A stretch of DNA of 64,000 nt from DATAPD01 sp036265385 (GCA_036265385.1 DATAPD010000008.1:1-64000); one strand, 5' to 3'; positions 1 to 8,697 are shown, numbered from the stretch's first letter. Notes: a model not told the origin generated them from the letters alone. A program made the numbers and translations.

Positions 1-348
1 CCCATTCCAGTTCCCAAAATGGTCAGTTTTGAACAGGGGCCGATTGTGCTCCGAGCTGACGGTTAAGGGCATGAAGATGAATACATCTTCCTTCAATCTA
101 ATTCTTTTCGCAGCCGATCGTCGTAGTCCCAGTCAGCGCAACCGCGCGGTGCGCAGCATTTCGATAGCGGCATCACCATGATCAGGTAGTTTGCTTAGCG
201 TTTACGGCACAATTTGACAATAGTACCCGACTAAGCCTGTCGTCGCACCTGAGCGATACCTTCCTTCCGCTCTGTCAGATCTTCTGAACTAAGTCAGCAA
301 CATCTGAAGCACTACTCTCTTAGTGCGACGACAACCCAGGAGGTTGGA
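1..348. other. No gene recognised at left edge
   Basis: I see no convincing reading frame, RNA gene or repeat here. The last few bases hold the ribosome binding site AGGAGG for the gene that starts at 349. Confidence 0.5.
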
Positions 349-1050
349 ATGCGTATAACCACATCAACGGCTGTAATTATCAGTTTAGCGCTTGCTACAA
401 CGGTCTTCAGCGTACTGTCCTTTGCTAAAAAGGGTGGCACGCCAACTGAGAAAGCCTCCATTGCTACGATCACGGAAATGGAAAACGCTTCCGTTAAGGC
501 GGACACTGCGGGGGACTCGTCCTATGTCGAGAAAAACTACGCTAATACTTTTAGCGGTGGATCGAGCTGGGGCAACTGGGAAACGAAACAATCGATCCTG
601 GCTGACATGAAGGACAGCAACAACAACAAAACTTACAACGAAGAGATCTCTGACCTCAAAAAGCATCAGCGGCGGCAAGGTGTTCAGAAGCACTTTTTGC
701 ATGTCCTCTGGGGAAACTATGGCTCAAACATCGTGCTTGTCGCGGAGATCCAAAGCTTTCACAAGTTCTTGCCTAACCGTTGTTCGCTTCGTCTTTCTCC
801 ATTCAATCTCTTCTTCACTCTGCGGTCGGATAGTGGGAGCACGGTCAGCGCGGTTCAGAATTGGCAACTCTTTGATAAGAGCGGTCACGTGCTCGGAATC
901 ATCGCTCATAATTTCAGGCTACCTAACGAGCGTAACGGCCGTTTCTTTCCTCTTCGCTGGTCGGAAAAGCTCTTGAATCGATATTCGAGTTCGACGACCA
1001 CTGAGTATGGTAATGGTTTTCGCCAAGGAACAAACTTTTCATGCTACTAA
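349..1050 (+). CDS. Secreted protein, SnoaL/DUF4440-like N-terminal half, probably broken
   Basis: The start is well supported: AGGAGG lies 5 bases upstream of the ATG. Residues 1-26 form a signal peptide (Lys/Arg-poor hydrophobic stretch ending near SFA). Residues 37-105 resemble the start of nuclear-transport-factor-2-like (SnoaL/DUF4440) proteins, with a run rich in Glu, Asn and Lys ending in EEISDLK. After about residue 105 the composition changes abruptly (many Arg, His, Cys, Phe), and the rest does not look like that fold. I infer a frameshift or rearrangement near 655-670, so only the first half is likely original. On the opposite strand 724-909 encodes a 61-residue frame with balanced charged composition that could be a remnant of another gene. 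The product would be exported; function unknown. Confidence 0.45.
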   Translation: MRITTSTAVIISLALATTVFSVLSFAKKGGTPTEKASIATITEMENASVKADTAGDSSYVEKNYANTFSGGSSWGNWETKQSILADMKDSNNNKTYNEEISDLKKHQRRQGVQKHFLHVLWGNYGSNIVLVAEIQSFHKFLPNRCSLRLSPFNLFFTLRSDSGSTVSAVQNWQLFDKSGHVLGIIAHNFRLPNERNGRFFPLRWSEKLLNRYSSSTTTEYGNGFRQGTNFSCY

Positions 1051-1105
1051 CCTCCCTCGGCATCTTCACGTACACAACACGACTTTTCGCTTTTCGAGGT
1101 GATTT

Positions 1106-1474
1106 CTAGCCGGGAACAGCCATGGTCTTTAGCAAGGCGAAGAGATTCTTAGTATCCGCTTTCGAAAGAACGTGATTGATGCCTGCTTTTTGAGCTTCTT
1201 GGATAAATTGCTCGCCGCAATGCATCGTGAACATGACAATCAAGGTCTTGGGCGCAATGTGGGCAATGATCCGTGCGGCATCTAATCCGTTCATAACTGG
1301 CATCTGCCAATCGAGAATAACTACGTCTGGATTGAAGCGGCGGATGCTTTCAACGGCAATCGCCCCATTTTCTGCTTCTCCACAGACTTTCCACTCGGCA
1401 TCTTGTTCGATGTAACAGCGCAGCAAACGTCGAATCAATGGACTATCGTCAACGATCAGAATTGAGTGGGACAC
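1106..1474 (-). CDS. Single-domain response regulator (CheY-like)
   Basis: This 122-residue protein is a bare receiver domain with no output domain. The expected residues are present: acidic pair D9/D10, phospho-acceptor D55 in VVILDWQMP, T83 and K105. Such proteins take a phosphoryl group from a sensor kinase and act by protein contact. The start is GTG at 1474, with AAAGG six bases upstream. No kinase gene is next to it, so its partner is unknown. A second, broken copy of the central two thirds lies at 4212-4390 in the opposite orientation and is nearly identical, so this locus was recently duplicated. Confidence 0.85.
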   Translation of the reverse strand: MSHSILIVDDSPLIRRLLRCYIEQDAEWKVCGEAENGAIAVESIRRFNPDVVILDWQMPVMNGLDAARIIAHIAPKTLIVMFTMHCGEQFIQEAQKAGINHVLSKADTKNLFALLKTMAVPG

Positions 1475-1955
1475 AGTTGGCCTTTGGGCCCTTTAACAGG
1501 CAGCAGGCCGTAATGAGAATTGTGCAGGCGGTCGGCGACGAGGAAGGACACCTCCACCATACCCTCTGTAAGAGGTTTGTAAATACGGCAGCCACTGTAA
1601 GCTTGCGTAAGAGTGCTGGTCGGTAAAGCGCTACATGGACGTTCAGGGGCCATTCAGAGTTGCATCACGGGACGCACATTTAAAGGGTGTTACCGAATTG
1701 ACAGAAGCGTTCGTTTTCCGTCAAGTGGTTGGCAAGTGCGATACATGTCGATCGCCAGCACCGGATGGAAGTTCGGCTCAAAAGTTACATTGACCTATCG
1801 TCGACGGCTTCGCAGGGCTTGGCCCCACGCAGTCAATGAGTCAGGGCGAATGCCCACACATCTTCGTGAGCTCGCTGCCTTCACGATCCCTCCCACAAAA
1901 GCAATCCCATAGGATGCCGAGTGTGCCCACCAATTCTTCACGGCTCAGTTGATCC
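1475..1955. other. Spacer without recognised gene
   Basis: Open frames here are short, Arg/Ser-rich and unlike known proteins. I see no RNA gene or repeat. Confidence 0.45.
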
Positions 1956-2195
1956 TCAATGGACTTTGGCCATAAAGCGGTAGCGTCGTGCTGGTGAATC
2001 AGTGAACATTAGCCAATCCGTACTTAACATCCCGTTTCTAGAAAGCACATCGCCGATCATCCCGGAAAGCAAAGCACTGGCCGCCATTAAGGCAAGCAAA
2101 CACCCGATAGGCGAGAATAGTTCCGAGGCTCGTAAGGCTGGCCGGGAACCAGCCTGAGCAGGCAGGATCAATGGCAGCGCGAAAAACACCCCCAC
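1956..2195 (-). pseudogene. Possible membrane protein fragment
   Basis: This frame of about 79 residues has a hydrophobic start (GVFFALPLILPAQ), a basic linker (SRPALRAS), a second hydrophobic segment (LLALMAASALLSGMIGDVL) and a polar tail. That pattern is more protein-like than the overlapping frames. There is no ribosome binding site, and the N-terminal part seems missing, so I treat it as the 3' remnant of a membrane protein gene. Function unknown. Confidence 0.25.
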
Positions 2196-2408
2196 CCATC
2201 AAGTCGCAAGGATTCCCTATCCGATACCGAGCAGAGTCGGAGATTGCGTATGAAAGATTGGTGGATGAAAATCGTGAAGTACTCATGAAACCCAAGCGTT
2301 ACAATCGTCGACCCACCGGGTGCGGGGTGAGAATGATCCGTTGAGCTCCCTCGAAGGAAATCGAGCGACTGGAACATCTGGTCGCACGCCCGAGATGCAC
2401 AACTACAT

Positions 2409-2631
2409 GCGCATATATTGCGGCCTTTTGTCTTTTTCGGTTTCGCGAAGGCCCGGAGCGGCCCTGCTCGAAAATCATCGTGTGTTGGTCGCCATTGTCA
2501 TGACGTCCATGCGATTCGCGGAATTCTCACGCCTGGCTCTCTGGCTGATGACACCCTATGCCGCCTGGGTCTTCTATTATGCTTCCTACTTGAACTTTGG
2601 AATCTGGCGTCTGAATAAAGGTCCAGCATGA
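2409..2631 (+). pseudogene. tspO remnant (TspO/MBR family), frameshifted 3' end
   Basis: The last 45 residues read FSRLALWLMTPYAAWVFYYA followed by SYLNFGIWRLN, which matches the end of the fifth helix of TspO/MBR proteins (LLxPYxAWVxFAxxLNxxIWRLN). Just upstream, in another frame, is RPFVFFGFAKARSGPA, equivalent to the conserved FFG segment after helix 3. The two pieces join if one frameshift near 2465 is repaired. No N-terminal helices are found further left, so the gene is truncated as well as frameshifted. Its stop codon overlaps the ATG of the next gene by four bases (ATGA), so the pair was once translationally coupled. TspO binds porphyrins and is often adjacent to SDR-type genes. Confidence 0.6.
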
Positions 2632-4046
2632 AGGTGCTGGTTACTGGTGCGTCCGGTTACATCGGCCGCCAACTGGCGGATAAGCTTTCGGCCGCGGGTC
2701 ACGATGTCACCTGTATGGTCCGTGATGGCGCTCGGCCTCCCCAACTTCATAGCGCGCGGATAAAGTTCGTCGAGGCGGATGCGTTGCACTCCAAGACACT
2801 TCCAGCGGTGCTAAAAGGAATCGATGTAGCCTACTACCTCATTCACTCCATGTCCGGGCGAGTGGAAGGCTTTGCATTGCGCGACCGCCAGGCCGCACAC
2901 AACTTCGCCATGGCAGCCAAGCAGTGCGGGGTGCGGCGTGTGATCTACCTCGGTGGACTGGCCGCCACTAGAGGCACGGTTTCAGCGCATCTCAAGAGCC
3001 GGCACGAAACGGGCGCGGTGTTGCGAAAATTCGGGCCGCCTCTGATTGAACTGCGGGCCGGCATCATCGTCGGTAATGGCAGTACCTCGTTCGAAATCAT
3101 TCGCTGCCTCACAGAACGGCTGCCAATCATGATCTGCCCTCGTTGGGTAGTGACAAGAACCCAGCCGATAGCGGTTAGTGACGTTCTCGAATACCTCGAA
3201 GCTGCGCTCGACCTGTACGAAGCGGTGAACGAACCCATCGAGGTCGGTGGTTCGACCATCGAGACTTATCGCAGCATGATGCTTTCGTATGCGCGGCATC
3301 GTGGGCTGCAGCGATTGTTGCTGCGCGTTCCGGTGCTGACTCCGCGCTTGTCGTCCTATTGGCTGGACATCGTCACGCCCGTGCCGCCGGCCGTGTCTCG
3401 CCCGCTCATTGAAGGTCTCCGAAGCGAATCCGTTTGCACCACTGCGCTGGCCCCCAGATTATTTCCTTCGATCCGTCCGATCTCGTACTCCGCCGCTGTT
3501 CAAAGAGCACTGGAGAGGCCCGCGCCTTTGATGCCGCTGCCGAGCATGAACGGAGCTTCGCAACGGACAGTTCGCGCCGAGGGCATCATCTGCGACATGA
3601 GGGAAACCACTGTCGACGCTCCACCCGAACATGTGTTTGAGCTGATCGGGAACGTCGGAGGGAAGAACGGGTGGTTCTACGCGAATTTTTTGTGGTCTGT
3701 GCGCGGTTGGATCGATCAACTCATCGGCGGCGTGGGCCTGAAACGTGGCAGGTCGCGAGCGTCCGGTATCGAGGCCGGCGATGTCATCGACTTTTGGCAG
3801 GTAGATCGAGCCGACGCGCCGAGCGCTGTGCTGCTTCGCGCAGAAATGAAGCTGCCCGGCGAAGCATGGCTACAATTCAACCTGACACCCCAACCACATA
3901 ACCGCACGCTTCTCCGGTGCTGCGCATGGTTCCAGCCGCGCGGTTTGGCCGGAGAGATCTACTGGTATGGCTTGTACCCAGTTCACGCTCTAATTTTTTC
4001 CGGCATGCTCAGGGCGATCAGGAAGCGCACGGAACAGAGCTCATAG
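2628..4046 (+). CDS. SDR-family NAD(P)-binding protein with C-terminal DUF2867 domain
   Basis: This 472-residue protein begins with a Rossmann nucleotide-binding motif (VLVTGASGYIGRQLA) typical of atypical (NmrA/YbjT-like) SDRs; that part covers about residues 1-300. Residues 315-465 match DUF2867, a START-like domain found fused to this type of SDR (VDAPPEHVFELIGNVGGKNG, then the segment GEAWLQFNL and a Trp-rich end). The substrate is unknown; family members are annotated as NAD(P)-dependent oxidoreductases. The start overlaps the stop of the tspO remnant upstream. The gene itself looks intact despite lying among broken genes. Confidence 0.8.
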   Translation: MKVLVTGASGYIGRQLADKLSAAGHDVTCMVRDGARPPQLHSARIKFVEADALHSKTLPAVLKGIDVAYYLIHSMSGRVEGFALRDRQAAHNFAMAAKQCGVRRVIYLGGLAATRGTVSAHLKSRHETGAVLRKFGPPLIELRAGIIVGNGSTSFEIIRCLTERLPIMICPRWVVTRTQPIAVSDVLEYLEAALDLYEAVNEPIEVGGSTIETYRSMMLSYARHRGLQRLLLRVPVLTPRLSSYWLDIVTPVPPAVSRPLIEGLRSESVCTTALAPRLFPSIRPISYSAAVQRALERPAPLMPLPSMNGASQRTVRAEGIICDMRETTVDAPPEHVFELIGNVGGKNGWFYANFLWSVRGWIDQLIGGVGLKRGRSRASGIEAGDVIDFWQVDRADAPSAVLLRAEMKLPGEAWLQFNLTPQPHNRTLLRCCAWFQPRGLAGEIYWYGLYPVHALIFSGMLRAIRKRTEQSS

Positions 4047-4211
4047 GCAGGCGCAGCCGGTTCTTAGAAGTGATTCGCAAGCAGAATGGGTCTTCGGTGC
4101 AAACGTCCAGCGCGATCTTATTCTGCCCGACGATCCGCTCAATATCCGGAGCACGGTCACAAGTTCAATCTGATCGAGATATTTTTCCAGTACGTTTTAG
4201 ATGACATTTCA

Positions 4212-4390
4212 AAAATGGGGCGATTGCCGTTGAAAGCATCCGCCGCTTCAATCCAGACGTAGTCAGATGCCAGTTATGAACGGATTAGATGCCGCACGGA
4301 TCATTGCCCAGATTGCGCCCAAGACCTTGATTGTCATGTTCACGATGCATTGCGGCGAGCAATTTATCCGAGAAGCTCAAAAAGCAGGCA
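4212..4390 (+). pseudogene. Broken inverted copy of the response regulator gene at 1106-1474
   Basis: Read on the plus strand, these bases repeat the response regulator from about codon 36 to codon 99. The match is almost perfect: I count two substitutions plus one 13-base deletion (TATTCTCGATTGG is missing after GACGTAGT). The deletion shifts the frame and removes the phospho-acceptor aspartate codon. Similarity starts at AAAATGGGGCG and ends at AAAGCAGGCA, with no start codon or end of gene. This is a recent, non-functional, partial duplication. Confidence 0.9.
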
Positions 4391-5300
4391 CGGATTTTCA
4401 ATTTGGTTCTTGTTCGCCCCATTGATGTTCCGATTCGCATTGTGGATTGCTGACGGGAGAAGAGTAACCGTGCTGCAGACCTTCGACCGACAGTGTGTTC
4501 GACCATGCGATAAGTCCTCAACGGTCGGCAACCTCGAACAGGCTAATCCATAGGGTCGCGGCGATCCCTCTTCCGAGTTCTTCATCCCGCCGTTCAATGT
4601 TCACTTCGTACACCTGCCGGCAAGGAGATCACCGTCATGTCCACACTGAAGCCGTGCAGAAGTCGCTGCAAAGCAGTTTTCTTCGCTCCGTCTGCCCCTT
4701 CGAGGATAATCCCGTCTGATGCAGATTCCCTCACTAGCAGACGGCGTCAGTCACGGCTCGTTCAAGAGGGCCAAACTTCTTGCGACCCGAAATAAAGGGT
4801 GAGCAGTTTAGACCAGCTATTCCTTTCTATTTAGACCATCATAATGTTTGAGAGACGGCACTTCCTATCTCTCGTTACGGGTGTGGTCTACGTCAGGAAG
4901 GAGACGATATGCGCTGCTTTTGGGAGCAAACGGGTGTCCTTGGCCCCATCTACCACTCATTGGGCCAAGGGCTCAATGATAACGAGTTGCAACGAAGCTA
5001 GGTCTCCCCGAAATGGACGTACAGAACTGCATTGCCTGGGTCCTTCATTTCTTAAAGCTGAAGGATCGCCAAGAGCTGGTTCTATACGCGTCAACCGGAG
5101 CATAACTTGTCTGCTAGTTGGAAACTGACAGGGAGCAACCTCCGACTCTTGTGGCCTCGGAAAGAACGTCAGGCCTGGTTTGGTCACACCAAGAGAAATT
5201 CGAGTTCCGCCATTTGGTAGCGTTGTTGAATGTGACGTGACTTGTAAATTCAGACTCATTTGGGATTTTCAGAGCTAAGGAAGTGGTCCGAGGGGAATAG
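4391..5300. other. Long spacer, no firm gene
   Basis: No reading frame here resembles a known protein. The best candidate is a 30-codon frame at 5013-5105 (MDVQNCIAWVLHFLKLKDRQ and ten more residues), which has sensible composition but no ribosome binding site and could be chance or a remnant. I found no CIRCE element or obvious promoter ahead of the groES copy that follows. Confidence 0.4.
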
Positions 5301-5510
5301 ATGAAGGATAAGATGGTGAAGCCGGGTGCCGACACATGGCGGATGTGGTTAGGGCTTGGTCTAGGCGGTCTTGGTGGTATCACTGCCGTACTTGCCCTTA
5401 GCATCGGCAGAGATGGAATGCCGATATTTCTGGCGGTCTCCGTCCTGGTAGCTCTGGGCGGCCTGATCCAATTATCGCTCTGGTCCAAGACTCGACGGTC
5501 ATGGCTCTGA
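5301..5510 (+). CDS. Small two-helix membrane protein
   Basis: This 69-residue protein has two hydrophobic segments (WLGLGLGGLGGITAVLAL and IFLAVSVLVALGGLIQLSLW) joined by a short loop with charged residues, and a basic C-terminus, so it is probably an inner-membrane hairpin. GAGGGG lies about 7 bases upstream of the ATG. It ends 60 bases before the extra groES gene and may share its transcript. I do not recognise the family. Confidence 0.55.
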   Translation: MKDKMVKPGADTWRMWLGLGLGGLGGITAVLALSIGRDGMPIFLAVSVLVALGGLIQLSLWSKTRRSWL

Positions 5511-5570
5511 CAATGGGTTTTTCATCGCTCCCCTTACCAAAGCGGGATTCAAGGAATGGAGTTTGCAAGT

Positions 5571-5900
5571 ATGGCTACAAAGTTTACCCCACTGCACGAC
5601 CGCATCCTGGTGCGGCGAGTAGAAGAAGTTGGCACAACTCGGGGTGGAATCACAATCCCGGACTCTGCTAAAGACAAACCACAAGAGGGTGAAGTCATCT
5701 CGGTTGGCAAGGGCAAGACCAACGACGAAGGCAAAGTGTCCCCTCTCGCGCTAAAAGATGGCGACCGCATCCTGTTTGGCAAGTACTCCGGAACCGAGAT
5801 CAAGATTGATGGGGAGGATTTCCTAATCATGAAAGAGGAAGAAGTCCTTGGCGCTCTAACCGGTTCAGCGACGAAAGGGATAGTAGGCTTCAAGAGATAG
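5571..5900 (+). CDS. groES: Second GroES co-chaperonin copy
   Basis: This 109-residue protein is GroES over its whole length: N-terminal KFTPLHDRILVRRVEE, mobile-loop region TTRGGITIPDSAKDKPQEGE and C-terminal GTEIKIDGEDFLIMKEEEVL. It is very close to the GroES at 59811-60140, the main differences being in the mobile loop (VGTTRGGIT against AETTRGGII) and the last ten residues. I chose ATG 5571, not the in-frame ATG at 5556, because GGAG at 5558-5561 is well placed for 5571 and the protein then starts like its paralogue. GroES caps the GroEL ring during folding. No CIRCE element or recognisable heat-shock promoter precedes it, and the groEL partner downstream is broken, so if expressed it would have to work with the main GroEL. 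Confidence 0.9.
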   Translation: MATKFTPLHDRILVRRVEEVGTTRGGITIPDSAKDKPQEGEVISVGKGKTNDEGKVSPLALKDGDRILFGKYSGTEIKIDGEDFLIMKEEEVLGALTGSATKGIVGFKR

Positions 5901-6030
5901 CTTGCTCCCTTTTGAGTCGTTGTGGGCCTATCTGTCAAAGGTAACCACAAGCAATCTTGCTCGTGGTTGCAGTGACACGACAGGAGCACTTTAGAGTTGA
6001 AGATTTCCGCATTCCTAGGAGAGTACAGTC

Positions 6031-6527
6031 ATGGCAAAGCAAATCGTGCACGGCGAAGAGTCGCGTCAGGCGATCCTGCGCGGCGTTAACCATGGCAGAT
6101 GCGGTAAAGGTGACTCTCGGGCCAAGAGTCCGCAACCTTGTCATTGAAAAGAAATTTGGTTCGCCGACGATCACCAAGGACGGTGTCACCGTTGCCAAAG
6201 AGGTTGAACTGCAGAATGCTCTCGAGAACCTGGGCGCACAGATGGTGCGTGAAGTTGCTTCCAAGACCGGCGACATCGCTGGCGACGGGACCACCACGGC
6301 CACCGTTCTGGCGCAGACCATTTATCACGAGGCGTGAGAACTGTCGCTGCCGGAGCCAATCCGATAGCGATGAAACGCGGAATTGAAAAGGCCATCACCG
6401 CGATTTGCGGCACAGTCGGCCCCAGGACGGGCGCGCGCGCCAACGGTGAACTCGGCAAACTCTCCAAGCCAGTTACGGGGGACATGATCGCACAGGTTGG
6501 CAGCATTTCCGCCAACAATGACGACAA
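6031..6527 (+). pseudogene. groEL remnant, two frameshifts and 3' truncation
   Basis: The gene starts correctly (AGGAG at 6017-6021, ATG 6031, MAKQIVHGEESRQAILRGVN). Near 6092 two bases are lost compared with the intact groEL at 60231, so the frame moves to ADAVKVTLGP onward. Near 6331 a further base is lost (GAGGCGTGA where the intact gene has GAAGGCGTG), creating a stop. The third segment, VAAGANPIAMKRGIEKAITA, continues in a new frame until about 6527 (SANNDD), where similarity ends. Only about the first 170 of 554 codons remain, so no chaperonin can be made. An imperfect inverted repeat lies between the groES copy and this remnant (about 5943-5968). Confidence 0.92.
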
Positions 6528-6738
6528 GCCCCTAGCCTCAGCAGGTCTACAGGTAAGTGTGTGATAGCGTTGTGTGCGCAGTTTGTGAATCGATCTGTGC
6601 GAGTTGTCTCCGCCTCCTGCGGATGAGCAATTCTGATCCGACGAGAGTCCCGTGAAGTGCTAACGTCAAAGTGTGCTTCCAAGTTGAGTCGCCGGAGGAG
6701 GCGGTAAGTCGCTTGCCGCCTTGCCGGAACGCGCTATC

Positions 6739-6954
6739 GTGAAGCGAATCGCACCAATATGGGTTATTTCCTATGTTCTGCTTGTCGCTTGTGCAGCGCT
6801 GTGCCAGAGCGAACGTCCGTCAGAAGGTTTGCTTCAGGGAGACGGCTCAAACACCGGATCGCCTATCTACTCGCGGAGCGGTGACATCAGGGGGCGGTCG
6901 TGGTCTCGGCGAACATGCAGCCAAACGTGGAGAAAACGGACCTTCTCCCTTTAA
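6739..6954 (+). CDS. Possible short exported protein
   Basis: A GTG at 6739 opens a 71-codon frame whose first residues (MKRIAPIWVISYVLLVACAA) look like a signal or lipoprotein-type leader ending in ACAALC. The rest is rich in Ser, Arg and Gly with no recognised domain. No good ribosome binding site is visible and the 3' end overlaps the next gene on the other strand, so it may be a remnant. The rest of 6528-6950 holds nothing I recognise. Confidence 0.25.
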   Translation: MKRIAPIWVISYVLLVACAALCQSERPSEGLLQGDGSNTGSPIYSRSGDIRGRSWSRRTCSQTWRKRTFSL

Positions 6955-7148
6955 CCGCGTAACGATGCGCTTTTCTTTTCCTGCAGCCGTATTTCTTGCA
7001 CCACCTTTTCTAGCGCCTCTGGGATTGAGAGCGCCTCTGCTAGGTGATAGAGCGGCGTACCGTTGCGCGCGATGACCTTTGCTGAGTAGATTTCCTTCGT
7101 ACCGCGATACTCTGCGAAGATCGATATAGTGAAGAGCAAGCTGGTCAT
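6951..7148 (-). CDS. Small conserved-type hypothetical protein
   Basis: This 65-residue frame has a good ribosome binding site (AAGGAACG just before ATG 7148) and a protein-like composition: a short hydrophobic start, then EYRGTKEIYSAKVIARNGTP and a helical charged end (ALEKVVQEIRLQEKKS). I do not recognise a named family. It is probably cytoplasmic. It sits 91 bases downstream of another small gene on the same strand. Confidence 0.55.
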   Translation of the reverse strand: MTSLLFTISIFAEYRGTKEIYSAKVIARNGTPLYHLAEALSIPEALEKVVQEIRLQEKKSASLRG

Positions 7149-7239
7149 CGTTCCTTCTTATACCGGACACGCGGGCGGCCAACAATGAACACGACCGCGT
7201 GCACAGCCGTGATTCTTTTTATGCTTTGTGGCGCAAGAT

Positions 7240-7392
7240 TTACGCGGATAGAGCATAAAGATCCGGCATGTCGAATTCCATTCCACAATCGAAGCACACC
7301 TGGTAAGTCCGGCGTTTGATCGTGAAGACGCGACTAACATGACGGTGATGGCACCCAAAAACAAATTGGAAGATCCAAAGGAACAGCTTCAT
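7240..7392 (-). CDS. 50-residue Cys-containing small protein
   Basis: AGGAG precedes ATG 7392, which opens a complete 50-codon frame. It starts with a hydrophobic MKLFLWIFQFVFGCHHRH, continues with the basic VSRVFTIKRRTYQVCFDCGM and ends DLYALSA. The CFDCG pair with the nearby CHH could bind zinc. To me it resembles a small protein family common in Acidobacteriota with the same TYQVC..CG..F core, but I cannot confirm this by search. Function unknown. Confidence 0.6.
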   Translation of the reverse strand: MKLFLWIFQFVFGCHHRHVSRVFTIKRRTYQVCFDCGMEFDMPDLYALSA

Positions 7393-7588
7393 CGCTCCTG
7401 CTCTCGCCTGTGCTTACGACTGACATTGGTGTCCAACCAAACTAAAGACCGCATGCTGGTCCAACAAGCTCCTGATGAACCACGAGTGGAAGGACACCTC
7501 ATTTCTCGTCATCGGAAAGCATTCGCAGCGGAGTCGATCGTAACAATTTCTAGTATCGACGGAACTGGTCAAGAGAGACTGATCAAAA

Positions 7589-7894
7589 ATGATCAGATTT
7601 CCGGTGCCCGTCAGGGTTTTGTGTGCCGCAAACAGGGATGCCCAAGTATCTTCTTCGGAAGCTGCCAAGCAGCTTGGTATTGGCCTCGGAACTCTACGCG
7701 CATAGCGCAGCAAAAAGTATATTCCCGAACCAACACGCTACGATGGCCGCATTGGTTCAAGCAAAAGCAAGTGCAATTGCTAAAAAGAGCTGAAGCCACT
7801 TTTTCAAGAAGTACGGAAGGCGACCCGGAAAATTGAAAGACAGCCTATTTGTCCAACAATGCCGTCCGTTTGTGGAATTGAGTGCCAGCATTGA
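7589..7894 (+). pseudogene. Helix-turn-helix regulator remnant with internal stops
   Basis: In this frame a clear DNA-binding helix-turn-helix appears (SSSEAAKQLGIGLGTLRA), followed at once by a TAG stop, then RSKKYIPEPTRYDGRI, a second stop, and a charged helical tail (KELKPLFQEVRKATRKIER). Reading through the stops gives a plausible MerR/excisionase-like small regulator. At least two in-frame stops mean it is not functional as written. The longer overlapping frame 7339-7836 lacks this pattern and is probably chance. Confidence 0.55.
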
Positions 7895-8029
7895 CAAACC
7901 AATTCGCTGGTTGCAAGTCAAAGCGATGTCAATGAGTGATAACGCCTGTTAACAACAATTATCGCCATTCACGCAGGATTCAGTTTCTCATGCAAGTCCA
8001 AAAAGATTTGAATGAGGTTGAGATCATTT

Positions 8030-8365
8030 ATGAAAGCTGGGCTCGGACTGTTTCCATTGTTGGTTGCTCTAACTGGATGTGGCAAACCAGCGCACAATGT
8101 GGATGTGAGTTGCAAACAGATGATAGAGGAGCAGCTGAAATCGGCAGCAGAGCATCAAGAAAAATGGGGCAAGACAGCGGGAGCGGTAACGGCCAAGTTC
8201 AACGAACTGAGGAAACTGCACGATCCGGAGGTGGACGAGATTCTCAATCGTCAAACGTGGATGAAGGCAGGTATTTTCCAGAGTGCGAGGATTTCGCACG
8301 GGCCGTGCCTTCCCTTGCAACTGCACTTCGTGAGTTGCGTTGAAGTACGAAAGACTACCGTGTAG
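8030..8365 (+). CDS. Small putative lipoprotein
   Basis: The protein starts MKAGLGLFPLLVALTGCG, a classic lipoprotein signal with lipobox LTGC, so the cysteine near residue 17 would be lipidated and the protein anchored to a membrane. Residues 25-75 form a charged, probably helical region (EEQLKSAAEHQEKWGKTAGA). After NRQTW (about residue 77) the sequence becomes Cys/His/Leu-rich and may be out of frame, so the C-terminus is doubtful. I preferred ATG 8030 over 8012 because it gives a proper signal peptide. Function unknown. Confidence 0.5.
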   Translation: MKAGLGLFPLLVALTGCGKPAHNVDVSCKQMIEEQLKSAAEHQEKWGKTAGAVTAKFNELRKLHDPEVDEILNRQTWMKAGIFQSARISHGPCLPLQLHFVSCVEVRKTTV

Positions 8366-8496
8366 CTCGGACATTGCTGGGCAATGAGTGAAATGGCGAT
8401 TTTTCGTCACCCTCCGCTAAGGGAACGATGATAACGGCGGGAATGATTCATCAGACTTCCAGAACCCGTTTCGCAATCGCTCATCGTTTTCAACAA

Positions 8497-8697
8497 TCAC
8501 CTCACGCTCACTGCTGCCAGAGAGTTGCCACACTCCAAGCAATACGCCTTTAGTCGAGATGTGATCAATCCGCAATAGGGGCACATTCTCTGTGATCGGA
8601 ACGTGGCGATCTGTGGTTTCAACCTGCGCATCCGGTAGAGCAGCAGGATCACGAATAGCATCATAAGCACACAAAGCGAAATGCTAGTTGCGTTCAT
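8497..8697 (-). CDS. Membrane-anchored zinc-ribbon protein
   Basis: This 66-residue protein has one N-terminal membrane helix (ISLCVLMMLFVILLLY), a basic stretch and a C-terminal zinc ribbon with two CxxC pairs (CPYCG and CLECGN), so it is a small membrane protein with a cytoplasmic metal-binding end. GGAG lies 8 bases upstream of ATG 8697, which argues against the longer frame from 8790. It overlaps the end of the upstream gene by 14 bases, so the two are probably co-translated. Function unknown. Confidence 0.6.
   Translation of the reverse strand: MNATSISLCVLMMLFVILLLYRMRRLKPQIATFRSQRMCPYCGLITSRLKAYCLECGNSLAAVSVR

Noticed and set aside
385..702. Long minus-strand frame opposite the secreted protein
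   Set aside because: It is a shadow of the well-started plus-strand gene at 349 and has no ribosome binding site.
5943..5968. Terminator between the groES copy and the groEL remnant
   Set aside because: The inverted repeat has no T-run after it; it may be chance.
7339..7836. 165-codon plus-strand frame
   Set aside because: Overlaps the better-supported 50-residue minus-strand gene and a helix-turn-helix remnant in another frame; its own protein is not family-like.
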